Source of the DNA: CAZPZR01 sp964591105
GTDB taxonomy: Bacteria > Bacillota > Clostridia > Lachnospirales > Lachnospiraceae
Length of the DNA: 39,705 nt
Direction of reading: 5' to 3'
Assembly (NCBI GenBank): GCA_964591105.1
Contig: CAZPZR010000010.1
Location: 1-39,705 of the forward strand
Position numbers and translations under genes: made by a program. Positions within the stretch are counted from its first letter, which is position 1; every line of letters starts with the position of its first letter. Of this stretch, positions 1 to 7,460 are shown in pieces. Below the pieces are notes generated by a model. It saw only the letters and a list, made by a program, of their open reading frames with translations. It had not been told where the DNA came from and made no database searches.

Positions 1-420
1 GACACGAAAACCATATTGGCAGCTTACGGATATGAACGGTATGAGATTTCTAACTATGCAAAAAAAGGATATGCGTGCCAACATAATCTGGGGTACTGGA
101 GCAGGACAGAATATTTGGGAATTGGTCTGGGAGCGGCCTCGCTTGTGAATAACTGTCGATGGACGGAAGGCGAGGAGAAAGAAATTCTGACCCGAGAGGA
201 ACAGATGGAGGAGTTTATGTTTCTTGGGCTTCGCAAAATTCAGGGAGTTTCAGAAGCAGAATTTCAGGATCAGTTTGGCGTATCCATGGAAAGTATTTAT
301 GAAAATGTCTTGAAAGAAATGGTACAAAAGGCACTGATCGAACGAGAAAATGGCTGGGTGCGATTGACAGAAAAAGGCATCGATGTAAGTAACTATGTGA
401 TGAGTGAATTTCTTTTATAA
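1..420 (+). CDS. hemW: Radical SAM heme chaperone HemW, C-terminal part (5' truncated by window edge)
   Basis: The reading frame is open from base 1 and ends at the TAA at 418-420, giving about 139 residues. It matches the C-terminal third of HemW, the radical SAM protein once annotated as oxygen-independent coproporphyrinogen oxidase and now regarded as a heme chaperone. The YEISNYAKKGYACQHNLGYW stretch and the following GIGLGAAS are typical of the family. The tail (EEFMFLGLRKIQGVS, then a short winged-helix-like segment) matches the HemW C-terminal domain. The radical SAM CxxxCxxC motif lies upstream of the window and cannot be checked. The TTG at 16 is an internal codon, not a start. Confidence 0.9.
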   Translation, partial: DTKTILAAYGYERYEISNYAKKGYACQHNLGYWSRTEYLGIGLGAASLVNNCRWTEGEEKEILTREEQMEEFMFLGLRKIQGVSEAEFQDQFGVSMESIYENVLKEMVQKALIERENGWVRLTEKGIDVSNYVMSEFLL

Positions 421-429
421 AAATGAGAA

Positions 430-463
430 TTTTAATTTTCTTTTAATCTTCCTTCGCTATGAT
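430..463 (+). promoter_or_regulatory. Tandem 11-bp direct repeats over the -35 region, with a TATGAT -10
   Basis: Two adjacent 11-mers, TTTTAATTTTC (430-440) and TTTTAATCTTC (441-451), differ at one position and lie just before a TATGAT hexamer at 458-463. The -35 position is poor (ATTTTC), so the promoter probably needs an activator. Tandem 11-bp repeats in this position are typical of OmpR/PhoB-family response regulators; no regulator gene is visible nearby. The promoter would serve the secreted protein starting at 507. Confidence 0.45.
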
Positions 464-506
464 TAGCTCATAAAGAAAGAGACACGAAAAGAAAGGAGCT
501 TATCAT

Positions 507-1133
507 ATGAAGAAAAGAAGATTATTAGCAATGGCATTAAGTGCAGTTTTATTGGTAGGAAGTCTGGCTGTATTACCAACACATGCAGCAGGAACGATTC
601 GAAGAGTAGGAAGTAAAACAAGGACTGTAACTGTTGGAAAAGAATTCGAACTTGAAGTGAGAAGAAATGGAATTAGTGAAAATAACCTGCGTTGGAGTAT
701 CGGAAATACTTCCATCGTGAAATTCGAGGACAATGACCGTTATGATGATGAAGTGGATCTGAAGGCAGTGAAAGCAGGAACAACAAAAGTAACATGCAAG
801 AATCTGATTACAGGCGGAAAAATCACATACACAGTAACTGTAAAGGAAGCAAAGAAATCCTACTATATTTCAAGAGTCGGCAAGAAAAATAGAAGTGTTG
901 AAGTGGATGATGACATTGAACTGAGAGTGAAAAAAGGCTCTGGTTTGAAGAACAGACAAGTAAAATGGACAATTGCTGACACAAGTATTCTTAGATTTGA
1001 TGATGGTGACAGATATGGTGCAGAAGTTGAGGTAGAAGGCTTGAAAAAAGGAACAACAAAGGTAACATGCCATAATCTCTACACAGGTGGAAAAATCACA
1101 TATACAGTGAAGGTTGTACCGGATTACGACTAA
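507..1133 (+). CDS. Secreted protein with two tandem Ig-like repeats
   Basis: 208 residues. The N-terminus is a clear Sec signal peptide (KKRR, a hydrophobic core, then THA-AG at about 25-29), so the mature protein is probably exported. The rest is two homologous repeats, about 30-115 and 118-208. Each has an RVGxKxRxVxV strand, an L/V-R/K-W-xI core, a DxDRY element and a near-identical ending (GTTKVTCxNLxTGGKITYT). The pattern resembles bacterial Ig-like (BIG2-type) domains. There is no LPxTG motif, transmembrane anchor or enzymatic domain, so it is probably released or a loosely attached adhesin or inhibitor-like protein. The repeats are also close at the DNA level, suggesting a fairly recent duplication. 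AAAGGAG precedes the ATG. Function is unknown. Confidence 0.8.
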   Translation: MKKRRLLAMALSAVLLVGSLAVLPTHAAGTIRRVGSKTRTVTVGKEFELEVRRNGISENNLRWSIGNTSIVKFEDNDRYDDEVDLKAVKAGTTKVTCKNLITGGKITYTVTVKEAKKSYYISRVGKKNRSVEVDDDIELRVKKGSGLKNRQVKWTIADTSILRFDDGDRYGAEVEVEGLKKGTTKVTCHNLYTGGKITYTVKVVPDYD

Positions 1134-1135
1134 AA

Positions 1136-1162
1136 ATAAAAGGATGCGCGAGCATCCTTTTT
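1136..1162. terminator. Bidirectional intrinsic terminator between convergent genes
   Basis: The stem AGGATGC (1141-1147) / GCATCCT (1152-1158) with a GCGA loop is followed by a T-run on the plus strand and preceded by an A-run that gives a T-run on the minus strand. It sits between the convergent Ig-like protein gene and the chromate-type transporter genes and can serve both. Confidence 0.85.
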
Positions 1163-1172
1163 GTGTTACGTA

Positions 1173-1727
1173 TTAAATTTTAAATACAATTCCTACAACT
1201 GCGCCAGCTACAATCCAAATTAATGGATGCAGTTTCCCGAGTTTTTTAATTTGCAGGAGCAGGAAGGTGACGACACATACAAGAATACTTGTATACTGAA
1301 GCTGTGTGACACCATTTTCTACAGTAACCAGTGCAATTTTCAAAAGTTCCCATACTGCATATCCAATCAGTGCGGCTACTACTGGGCGAATTCCGTAGAA
1401 AGCACCTTTTACCATTGGATTTTCACTAAAGTTTTCAAGAAACTTGGCAATCAATACAATGATAATCAGTGCAGGTGCAGTTAAAGAAAGTGTTGCAACA
1501 AGTGCTCCAGGGACACCAGCTGCCTGATATCCGGCATACGTAGCCATATTGATTCCAACAGGTCCGGGAGTACTCTCGCTGATGGCAACCATGTTTGCTA
1601 GTTCGCTGGCAGTGTACCAGTCATACTTGGTCGTAAGATCCATAAGGAAAGGAAGGGTAGCCATACCGCCTCCAACGGAAAACAGACCAATCTTAAAAAA
1701 TTCAAATGCTAAGGAAAGATAAATCAT
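1173..1727 (-). CDS. Chromate transporter family (CHR) short subunit, second of pair
   Basis: 184 residues, a half-size CHR family membrane protein. The signature FFKIGLFSVGGGMATLPFL at the N-terminus and the ESTPGPVGINMATYAGY motif around residues 55-70 are characteristic. Several hydrophobic segments follow and the protein ends in GAVVGIVFKI. Short-chain CHR proteins work as pairs that together replace one fused ChrA. Substrates in the characterised family are chromate or sulfate, but the true substrate in gut anaerobes is not established. The start at 1727 is chosen because GGAGGG precedes it; a longer reading frame to 1856 only runs back into the upstream gene. It overlaps that gene by 4 nt (ATGA), so the two are probably translationally coupled. 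Confidence 0.88.
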   Translation of the reverse strand: MIYLSLAFEFFKIGLFSVGGGMATLPFLMDLTTKYDWYTASELANMVAISESTPGPVGINMATYAGYQAAGVPGALVATLSLTAPALIIIVLIAKFLENFSENPMVKGAFYGIRPVVAALIGYAVWELLKIALVTVENGVTQLQYTSILVCVVTFLLLQIKKLGKLHPLIWIVAGAVVGIVFKI

Positions 1728-2272
1728 TGCTGTTTCCCTCCTTTTTTCTTCACCACGATACCGATGACTGCAGCCAGTACGATGATGAGTGCTGTTGGGA
1801 TTGGTGTAAAACATGCCATCACAAATGCGGCTACAAATAGCAGTCCGCCAATCCAATCTACAATCCCTTTCTTGGCCATTGTAACAACTGTGTTAAGCAT
1901 CAGTGCACAGACAACGACACGAATGCCGGCAAGTGCATGGACGACAACGGGAAGATTGATAAAATTCTGTAAAATTGATGCAATCAAACAAATGATGACA
2001 ATCGAAGGAGAAATAATTCCTAATGTAGCAAACACGCCACCGATGAAACCAGCCTGCTTATATCCCACGTAAGTTGCTGTATTGACAGCGATGATACCAG
2101 GAGTACACTGACCAATCGCATACATATCAAGAATCTCTTCTTCCGTACACCAGTTACGGTCTTCGACGATTTCGCGCTGGAGCATAGGGAGCATGGCAAG
2201 CCCGCCACCGAAAGTTAATCCTCCAACACGAAAAAAACTAGCGTATAAATCGCATAATTTTCGAATGTTCAT
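1724..2272 (-). CDS. Chromate transporter family (CHR) short subunit, first of pair
   Basis: 182 residues. The N-terminal FFRVGGLTFGGGLAMLPML and the later GQCTPGIIAVNTATYVGY are the CHR family signatures, diverged from those of the downstream partner, as expected of the two non-identical halves of a split transporter. The protein is highly hydrophobic with a basic C-terminus (VVKKKGGKQQ). AAAGGA lies about 10 nt before the ATG. The partner follows with a 4-nt overlap, and the DUF4364 regulator gene lies upstream with 24 nt between, so the group could be one transcript. Membrane location is clear; the ion transported is not. Confidence 0.88.
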   Translation of the reverse strand: MNIRKLCDLYASFFRVGGLTFGGGLAMLPMLQREIVEDRNWCTEEEILDMYAIGQCTPGIIAVNTATYVGYKQAGFIGGVFATLGIISPSIVIICLIASILQNFINLPVVVHALAGIRVVVCALMLNTVVTMAKKGIVDWIGGLLFVAAFVMACFTPIPTALIIVLAAVIGIVVKKKGGKQQ

Positions 2273-2296
2273 AATTCTTAGGTCCTTTCGTAAAAT

Positions 2297-2809
2297 TTAT
2301 AATAATCGGGTCATGATCATGGCATAGATTTCCTGGCTTTTCTTTGTCCAGTTGTTAGAAACCGTCTCAGCCTCTGCTTCGGTAGGAACCGTGATTGTAA
2401 GATCAATCAAAGGTGCTTCATGCTCAATGACCTGACAGCGAACAGAATATTCGTGATTTGGATTCTGATAGTAATCCGCTTTCACAGCGACTTCGTTCTT
2501 AAGTTCATACTTTTTGTTTTTAAGAAATGTATTAATATCTTCCTGAATTGCTGGAGAAATATCATTTTTGAAAAAGGTGATTGTCTGCTCGCCTTCTTCG
2601 GTTAAATGGTAGAAGGTACGACTGTGAGTCGCTTCTTCGTGGATAAATCCAGAGTCTCCCAATTCGGAGAGTGCCTGCTGGAGTGTAAAATAATTCGTGT
2701 ATCCTTCGTTCAGGATAAACTCGGATATCTGAGAATTGGTCAATGGGAAATCGACCTTATCCAACATATATAAAATGATTAATTTGTAAAGTTTCAATGC
2801 TTCTGCCAT
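2297..2809 (-). CDS. DUF4364 family winged-helix protein
   Basis: 170 residues. It matches the DUF4364 family, a Clostridia-restricted group of unknown function. The first 75 residues (KLYKLIILYMLDKVDFPLTN, SQISEFILNEGYT, then LTEEGEQTI) have the order of a PadR/MarR-like winged helix. The C-terminal 90 residues look like an alpha/beta domain ending in a helix. DNA binding is inferred from the fold only. The ribosome binding site lies inside the last codons of the upstream radical SAM gene, only 5 nt separate the two genes, and co-expression is likely. Confidence 0.82.
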   Translation of the reverse strand: MAEALKLYKLIILYMLDKVDFPLTNSQISEFILNEGYTNYFTLQQALSELGDSGFIHEEATHSRTFYHLTEEGEQTITFFKNDISPAIQEDINTFLKNKKYELKNEVAVKADYYQNPNHEYSVRCQVIEHEAPLIDLTITVPTEAEAETVSNNWTKKSQEIYAMIMTRLL

Positions 2810-2814
2810 AGATA

Positions 2815-3735
2815 TTACAACTCCTTTCCCTGCCAGATGTCATTTTTCTTAAAATATGCCTGCATCTGATTGAGGACATATCGTTTATTCCCACTCCACA
2901 AAGGAGCAATTAACAGTGATTTCGGACCATCCCCGGTCAAACGGTGGATGACTAGATCCTGCCTTAGATTACAGAGACACATGGATAGAAGATCAAAATA
3001 TTCTTCCATGGACAAAACCGGGAAGGGAGATGCCTGATAATAATCTGCAAGATCTGTATCTGTTAATATGTGTAATAATTGAAGCTTTATGCCTTGGACA
3101 TCCTGCCGGTTTAAGTAGTGAATCGTGTCTTTTAACATCTCACGATTTTCTCCGGGAAGTCCAAGAATCGTGTGAGCAATCACAGTGATGTTGCGTGCAC
3201 GCAGATTCTGAACAGCTTCCTCAAAGACAGGAAGTGGATAGCCACGACGGATAAACTGGGCAGTTGATTCGTGAATCGTCTGCAGTCCAAGTTCTACCCA
3301 TACCGGTTTGATTGTATTTAGCTCAGCAAGAAGCTCTAATACTTCATCGCCTAGACAATCTGGTCTTGTGGCAATGGACAGAATCCGTATCTCCGGATGC
3401 TGAATAGCTTCTGTAAATACCGCACGCAAATATTCAACAGGTGCATACGTATTGGTATAGGCCTGAAAATATGCGATATAAGAAGAACCTGTCTGTTTTT
3501 TCGCTACAAGCTGCTTTCCCGCTTCAATCTGCTCGGTGATAGAAAGCTTGACATCTGCTGCAAAGTCTCCGGATCCTCCGCGACTGCAAAAAATGCATCC
3601 ACGCGTACCGAGAGAACCATCACGATTCGGACAAGTCATGCCGGCGTTCAATGAAATCTTATACAATTTTTCACCATAAGTCTGCTTGAGATAATAATCA
3701 AGAGAATAGTATCTTTTTTCGCCCCAACGTGTCAT
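2815..3735 (-). CDS. TIGR01212 family radical SAM protein (YhcC-like)
   Basis: 306 residues, the usual length for this family. Residues 30-50 carry the cluster cysteines in the arrangement CPNRDGSLGTRGCIFCSRGG, the family form of the radical SAM motif. GSGDF, the YFQAYTNTYAP segment, IATRPDCL and the VELGLQTIHE stretch are also family hallmarks. TIGR01212 proteins are related to the HemN/Elp3-like radical SAM enzymes; their reaction is not well established. The ATG at 3735 is preceded by AAAAGGAA. It is the first gene of the minus-strand group and is divergent from rho. Confidence 0.88.
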   Translation of the reverse strand: MTRWGEKRYYSLDYYLKQTYGEKLYKISLNAGMTCPNRDGSLGTRGCIFCSRGGSGDFAADVKLSITEQIEAGKQLVAKKQTGSSYIAYFQAYTNTYAPVEYLRAVFTEAIQHPEIRILSIATRPDCLGDEVLELLAELNTIKPVWVELGLQTIHESTAQFIRRGYPLPVFEEAVQNLRARNITVIAHTILGLPGENREMLKDTIHYLNRQDVQGIKLQLLHILTDTDLADYYQASPFPVLSMEEYFDLLSMCLCNLRQDLVIHRLTGDGPKSLLIAPLWSGNKRYVLNQMQAYFKKNDIWQGKEL

Positions 3736-3824
3736 CTTTTTATTCCTTTTGTATAAATTGGGATATAATATTTCGTGATTATTATCATAGCATTAGTAGA
3801 AAAGCAAATCAATAAAGAAAATGC

Positions 3825-3853
3825 TTTCAAAATTGAAATATTTGTAGTATAAT
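3825..3853 (+). promoter_or_regulatory. Candidate promoter for rho
   Basis: A consensus -10, TATAAT (3848-3853), has a poor -35 (TTTCAA, 3825-3830) 17 nt upstream. It leaves a leader of roughly 80 nt before rho. The 205-nt gap between the divergent radical SAM gene and rho (3736-3940) is A+T rich and shows no further gene. Rho is often autoregulated through its leader, but no specific structure was recognised here. Confidence 0.4.
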
Positions 3854-3940
3854 CATTCTGTATTTCAAGATATGTCAATTCAGACTAAGGTTCCCATTGT
3901 TATGGTTTTATTTTTTAAATATGAAAGAAGGAAGTAAAAG

Positions 3941-5281
3941 ATGAGAGAAAAATATGAGTCTTTACCGTTAGCGACATTAAAGGAACTGGCGAAAACAAGA
4001 GGAATAAAAGGAATTTCAACTGTGAAGAAAGCAGAACTTGTTGAGCTGATGTTACAAGAAGATGAAAAAGAGAAAAAAGCAAATCGAGATAGAGTGAAAG
4101 AATTATCTGCAAATACTGGAGATAAAGAGATCCACGATATTGACAGGCTGGATAGTGGAATCAAAGCATGTGGAATTCTGGAAGTGCTTCAGGAGGGATT
4201 TGGATTCATCCGAAGTGCTAACTATCTTCCGGGAGAGAATGATATCTATGTATCTCCATCACAGATTCGAAGATTTAATCTGAAGACAGGTGATATCCTG
4301 GAAGGGAATACAAGAATCAAGACGCAGCAGGAAAAGTTCAGCGCATTACTTTATTTGACAAAGATTAATGGAATTGATCCAATGATCGCAATGAAGCGAG
4401 GCAATTTTGAAGATATGACTCCAATTTTCCCAAACGAGAGAATGCGATTAGAAGGAACAGGAAAGTCCAACACATCTATGAGAATTATGGACCTTTTATC
4501 TCCAATTGGAAAAGGTCAGCGTGGAATGATCGTATCACCACCGAAAGCAGGTAAGACAAGCCTTTTGAAACAGGTGGCTTTGTCCGTAAGAAAGAATAAT
4601 CCAGAAGTACATCTACTTATTTTATTAATTGACGAACGTCCAGAAGAAGTTACAGATATCAAAGAAGCAATTGAGGGAGAAAACGTAGAAGTGATCTATT
4701 CTACATTTGACGAATTACCAGAACATCACAAACGTGTATCTGAGATGGTAATTGAGCGTGCAAAACGTCTGGTTGAACACAAGAAAGACGTTATGATTCT
4801 CCTTGATAGTATTACAAGACTTGCCCGTGCATACAACTTAACAGTACCACCATCAGGTCGTACATTGTCCGGTGGTCTTGACCCGGCAGCTCTTCATATG
4901 CCGAAGCGTTTCTTCGGTGCGGCAAGAAATATGCGTGAAGGTGGAAGCCTTACGATTCTTGCAACAGCCCTTGTTGATACAGGAAGCAAGATGGATGATG
5001 TTGTATATGAAGAGTTCAAAGGAACTGGTAACATGGAATTAGTACTGGATAGAAAACTTTCTGAAAAGAGAATCTTCCCGGCAATTGATATTCCAAAGTC
5101 AAGTACAAGAAGAGAAGACTTACTGCTTACTCCAGAAGAGAAAGAAGCGGTAGATCATATGCGTCGTGCATTAAATGGTATGCGCTCTGAAGAGGCAGTA
5201 GATAATATTCTGAATATGTTCAGCAGAACAAAAAATAATGAAGAATTAATTCAGATGGTAAAAAAGACGAAAATCATCTAG
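3941..5281 (+). CDS. rho: Transcription termination factor Rho
   Basis: 446 residues. The order is a helical Rho N-terminal domain (about 1-45), a charged linker (40-65), the cold-shock-like RNA-binding domain with GFGFIRS at 87-92 and the DIYVSPSQIRRF element, then the RecA-type ATPase domain. Walker A is PPKAGKTSLL (about 200-209) and the Walker B region is VMILLDSITRLARAYN. The following PPSGRTLSGGLDPAALHMPKR corresponds to the Q/R-loop region. Rho is a hexameric RNA translocase that ends untranslated transcripts. This copy is compact, lacking the long N-terminal insertion seen in some Clostridia and actinobacteria. The start is supported by GAAGGA 8 nt upstream. Confidence 0.97.
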   Translation: MREKYESLPLATLKELAKTRGIKGISTVKKAELVELMLQEDEKEKKANRDRVKELSANTGDKEIHDIDRLDSGIKACGILEVLQEGFGFIRSANYLPGENDIYVSPSQIRRFNLKTGDILEGNTRIKTQQEKFSALLYLTKINGIDPMIAMKRGNFEDMTPIFPNERMRLEGTGKSNTSMRIMDLLSPIGKGQRGMIVSPPKAGKTSLLKQVALSVRKNNPEVHLLILLIDERPEEVTDIKEAIEGENVEVIYSTFDELPEHHKRVSEMVIERAKRLVEHKKDVMILLDSITRLARAYNLTVPPSGRTLSGGLDPAALHMPKRFFGAARNMREGGSLTILATALVDTGSKMDDVVYEEFKGTGNMELVLDRKLSEKRIFPAIDIPKSSTRREDLLLTPEEKEAVDHMRRALNGMRSEEAVDNILNMFSRTKNNEELIQMVKKTKII

Positions 5282-5307
5282 ACAAGATGAAAATTCTATG
5301 ATACAAT
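5279..5307 (+). promoter_or_regulatory. Promoter for rpmE overlapping the rho stop codon
   Basis: TAGACA (5279-5284), 17 nt, then TACAAT (5302-5307), with a TG one base before the -10 (extended -10). It begins on the rho stop codon, so L31 can be transcribed independently of rho, with a leader of roughly 65-70 nt. Confidence 0.65.
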
Positions 5308-5339
5308 GTGAAAGCTGTTTAGAAAAAAAGCGACCTATA

Positions 5340-5357
5340 TCGCGGTTGGGACCGCGA
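5340..5357 (+). promoter_or_regulatory. Hairpin in the rpmE 5' leader
   Basis: A perfect 7-bp stem TCGCGGT/ACCGCGA closes a TGGG loop, followed by an A-run rather than a T-run, so it is not an intrinsic terminator on either strand. It lies 24 nt before the rpmE ATG and is more G+C rich than its surroundings. Ribosomal-protein leaders that bind their own product are known for several r-proteins including L31, so autoregulation is a reasonable inference. Confidence 0.5.
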
Positions 5358-5381
5358 AAAAATAAAGAAGAGGTGAAAATC

Positions 5382-5585
5382 ATGAGAGAAGGAATCCATC
5401 CAAAATATTATCAGGCAACAGTAACTTGTAACTGTGGTAACACATTCGTAACAGGATCTACAAACGAAGATATCCACGTAGAAATCTGTTCTAAATGTCA
5501 TCCATTCTACACAGGACAGCAGAAAGCAACTGCAGCTCGCGGACGTGTAGATAAGTTCAATAAGAAATACGGAATGACTAAATAA
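5382..5585 (+). CDS. rpmE: 50S ribosomal protein L31, zinc-binding type
   Basis: 67 residues, the normal length. The four zinc ligands of the C+ type are present: C16 and C18 (TCNCGN) and C36 and C39 (CSKCHPFYTG). L31 sits in the bridge between the ribosomal subunits. Zinc-type L31 is often replaced by a cysteine-free paralogue under zinc starvation. The ATG at 5382 has GAGGTG upstream and matches the conserved MREGIHP start; the longer in-frame ORF from 5298 has no homology and runs through the leader hairpin. Confidence 0.97.
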   Translation: MREGIHPKYYQATVTCNCGNTFVTGSTNEDIHVEICSKCHPFYTGQQKATAARGRVDKFNKKYGMTK

Positions 5586-5598
5586 GATTGCAAGTATC

Positions 5599-5629
5599 GG
5601 GTTGAGGTTTCAAAAATCTCAACCCTTTT
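5599..5629 (+). terminator. Intrinsic terminator after rpmE
   Basis: The arms GGGTTGAG (5599-5606) and CTCAACCC (5618-5625), extended inward by a G-T and three T-A pairs around a 3-nt loop, are followed by TTTTA. Confidence 0.85.
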
Positions 5630-5647
5630 ATGATATAAGGAGAAAAT

Positions 5648-6586
5648 ATGAAATCATCAAATATAGGCGGTCAGGCTGTGTTAGAAGGCATCATGATGAA
5701 ACATAAGAGCGACTACGCGGTTGCAGTCAGAAAACCTGACGGTGAGATTGTCGTTCAGAAGGAAACATACAAGAGTGTGATTCCATACGAGAGCCTGACA
5801 AAGATTCCATTTATCCGTGGGGTATTCAATTTTGTAGATTCTATGGTACTTGGAATGAAGACATTGTTATATTCGGCAGAATTTTACGAAGATGATGATA
5901 CACAGACAGAAGTGCTGTCGGAGGAAGAAGCGAAGAAGCAGGAAAAAAAGGAAAGCATTGCGATGGGAGCAACGGTTGCATTTTCCGTAGTAGCAGCAAT
6001 TGCTATTTTTATGGTTCTGCCATACTTTTTATCTTCGCTGTTAAAGCCACTGATTGCTTCTTACTTTGTGAGAACAGTCATTGAGGGATTTGTAAGAATT
6101 GGGATTTTTGTTGTGTATATCGTACTGATTTCCCGCATGGAGGATATTCAGAGAACTTATATGTATCATGGAGCAGAGCATAAGTGCATTAACTGCATTG
6201 AGCATGGATTGCCGCTGACGGTTGAGAATGTGAAAAAAAGTTCCAGACAGCATAAGCGTTGTGGAACAAGTTTCTTATTCTTCGTACTTGCAATCAGCAT
6301 TATCCTGTTTATGATCATTCGTGTTGAATCACCAGCGATGCGTGTACTTGTTCGTATTTTACTGCTTCCAGTAATTGCTGGAATTTCTTATGAAGTTTTA
6401 AAACTGGCAGGAAACAGTGATAACTGGCTGGTGAATTTGCTTAGTAAGCCAGGACTTGGAATACAGAAACTGACAACAAAAGAGCCAGATGAACAGATGA
6501 TTGAAGTTGCAATACAGGCAGTAGAAGCAGTATTCGATTGGAGAGCATATGAAGCAGAAAACTTTGGAACTTCAGAAACTTTATAG
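5648..6586 (+). CDS. DUF1385 domain-containing membrane protein (YqhQ-like)
   Basis: 312 residues. The N-terminal NIGGQAVLEGIMMK and the motifs RKPDGEIV, PFIRGVFNFVDSM, YHGAEHKCINCIEHG and SRQHKRCGTSFLF are the DUF1385 signature. There are hydrophobic segments at about 105-130 and 145-165 and two more near 215-260, so it is an integral membrane protein. The conserved HGAEHK and H/C residues suggest metal or substrate binding, but no function is established. It lies immediately before prmC and prfA, an arrangement found widely in Clostridia. Its end overlaps the prmC start by 38 nt. Confidence 0.9.
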   Translation: MKSSNIGGQAVLEGIMMKHKSDYAVAVRKPDGEIVVQKETYKSVIPYESLTKIPFIRGVFNFVDSMVLGMKTLLYSAEFYEDDDTQTEVLSEEEAKKQEKKESIAMGATVAFSVVAAIAIFMVLPYFLSSLLKPLIASYFVRTVIEGFVRIGIFVVYIVLISRMEDIQRTYMYHGAEHKCINCIEHGLPLTVENVKKSSRQHKRCGTSFLFFVLAISIILFMIIRVESPAMRVLVRILLLPVIAGISYEVLKLAGNSDNWLVNLLSKPGLGIQKLTTKEPDEQMIEVAIQAVEAVFDWRAYEAENFGTSETL

Positions 6587-7421
6587 AGAAGGTGCAGAGA
6601 TTCTTGCGAAGGCAGGGATTGAGGAAGCTACACTGGATGCCTGGTATTTGTTAGAATATGCGACAGGAATTAGTAAGGCATCTTATTTTGGGAATCCATA
6701 CCGTGAGATTGAACCCTCTCAGGCAGAACAGTATGAAAGCTATATTCAGAGACGAAGTGAGAGAATTCCATTGCAGCACATTACTGGCAGTCAAGAATTC
6801 ATGGGATATAACTTTGAAGTGAATGAACATGTGTTGATTCCAAGACAGGATACAGAGTGCCTGGTAGAAGAAGCGTTACGCTTTGTAAAATCAGATATGA
6901 AGATCCTGGATATGTGTACAGGTTCTGGATGCATTCTGCTCAGTATCTTGAAGATGGCAGCAGAACGCAAGAAACTCAGTGGGATTCAGGGAACAGGTGT
7001 GGATATCTCGCCAGAAGCTTTAAAAGTAGCAGGAAAAAATGCTGAAAGGCTACAGATAGAAGCCAACCTGCTTCAAAGTGATTTGTTTGAACATGTAGGA
7101 GAAGAGAAATATTCTATGATTGTTTCGAATCCACCATACATTCGAACAAAGGTAATTGAAGAACTGCAGGATGAAGTAAGACTTCACGACCCATGGATTG
7201 CATTAGATGGGAAAGAAGACGGCCTTTATTTTTATAGAAGAATTATAGAAAAAAGTATAGAACATCTTACAGACGGTGGTATGTTATTGTTTGAAATCGG
7301 TCATGACCAGGGTGAGGAAGTGTCTGACTTGATGAAAAAAGCAGGATATCAAGAGGTTGCTGTAAAAAAGGACTTGGCAGGACTTGACCGAGTTGTTATT
7401 GGGATGTACAATGAAAAATAG
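6549..7421 (+). CDS. prmC: Peptide chain release factor N5-glutamine methyltransferase
   Basis: 290 residues. PrmC methylates the glutamine of the GGQ motif in release factors, which here are encoded by the next gene. The N-terminal helical domain is followed by PLQHITGSQEFMGYNF and VLIPRQDTE, the SAM-binding ILDMCTGSGC (119-128) and the catalytic NPPY at 194-197. GGAGAG precedes the ATG at 6549. The 38-nt overlap with the DUF1385 gene implies coupled translation. Methylation takes place in the cytosol with SAM as donor. Confidence 0.96.
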   Translation: MKQKTLELQKLYREGAEILAKAGIEEATLDAWYLLEYATGISKASYFGNPYREIEPSQAEQYESYIQRRSERIPLQHITGSQEFMGYNFEVNEHVLIPRQDTECLVEEALRFVKSDMKILDMCTGSGCILLSILKMAAERKKLSGIQGTGVDISPEALKVAGKNAERLQIEANLLQSDLFEHVGEEKYSMIVSNPPYIRTKVIEELQDEVRLHDPWIALDGKEDGLYFYRRIIEKSIEHLTDGGMLLFEIGHDQGEEVSDLMKKAGYQEVAVKKDLAGLDRVVIGMYNEK

Positions 7422-7460
7422 TGCAAAGAAGAGATTTGTGTTAATTGAGGAGGAAAAACG

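Noticed and set aside
1728..1856. Longer start for the second chromate-type gene
   Set aside because: The extension lies inside the upstream partner gene in another frame and lacks family similarity; the GGAGGG-preceded ATG at 1727 fits.
5298..5381. N-terminal extension of L31
   Set aside because: It has no match to L31, runs through the leader hairpin, and a proper ribosome binding site lies before the ATG at 5382.
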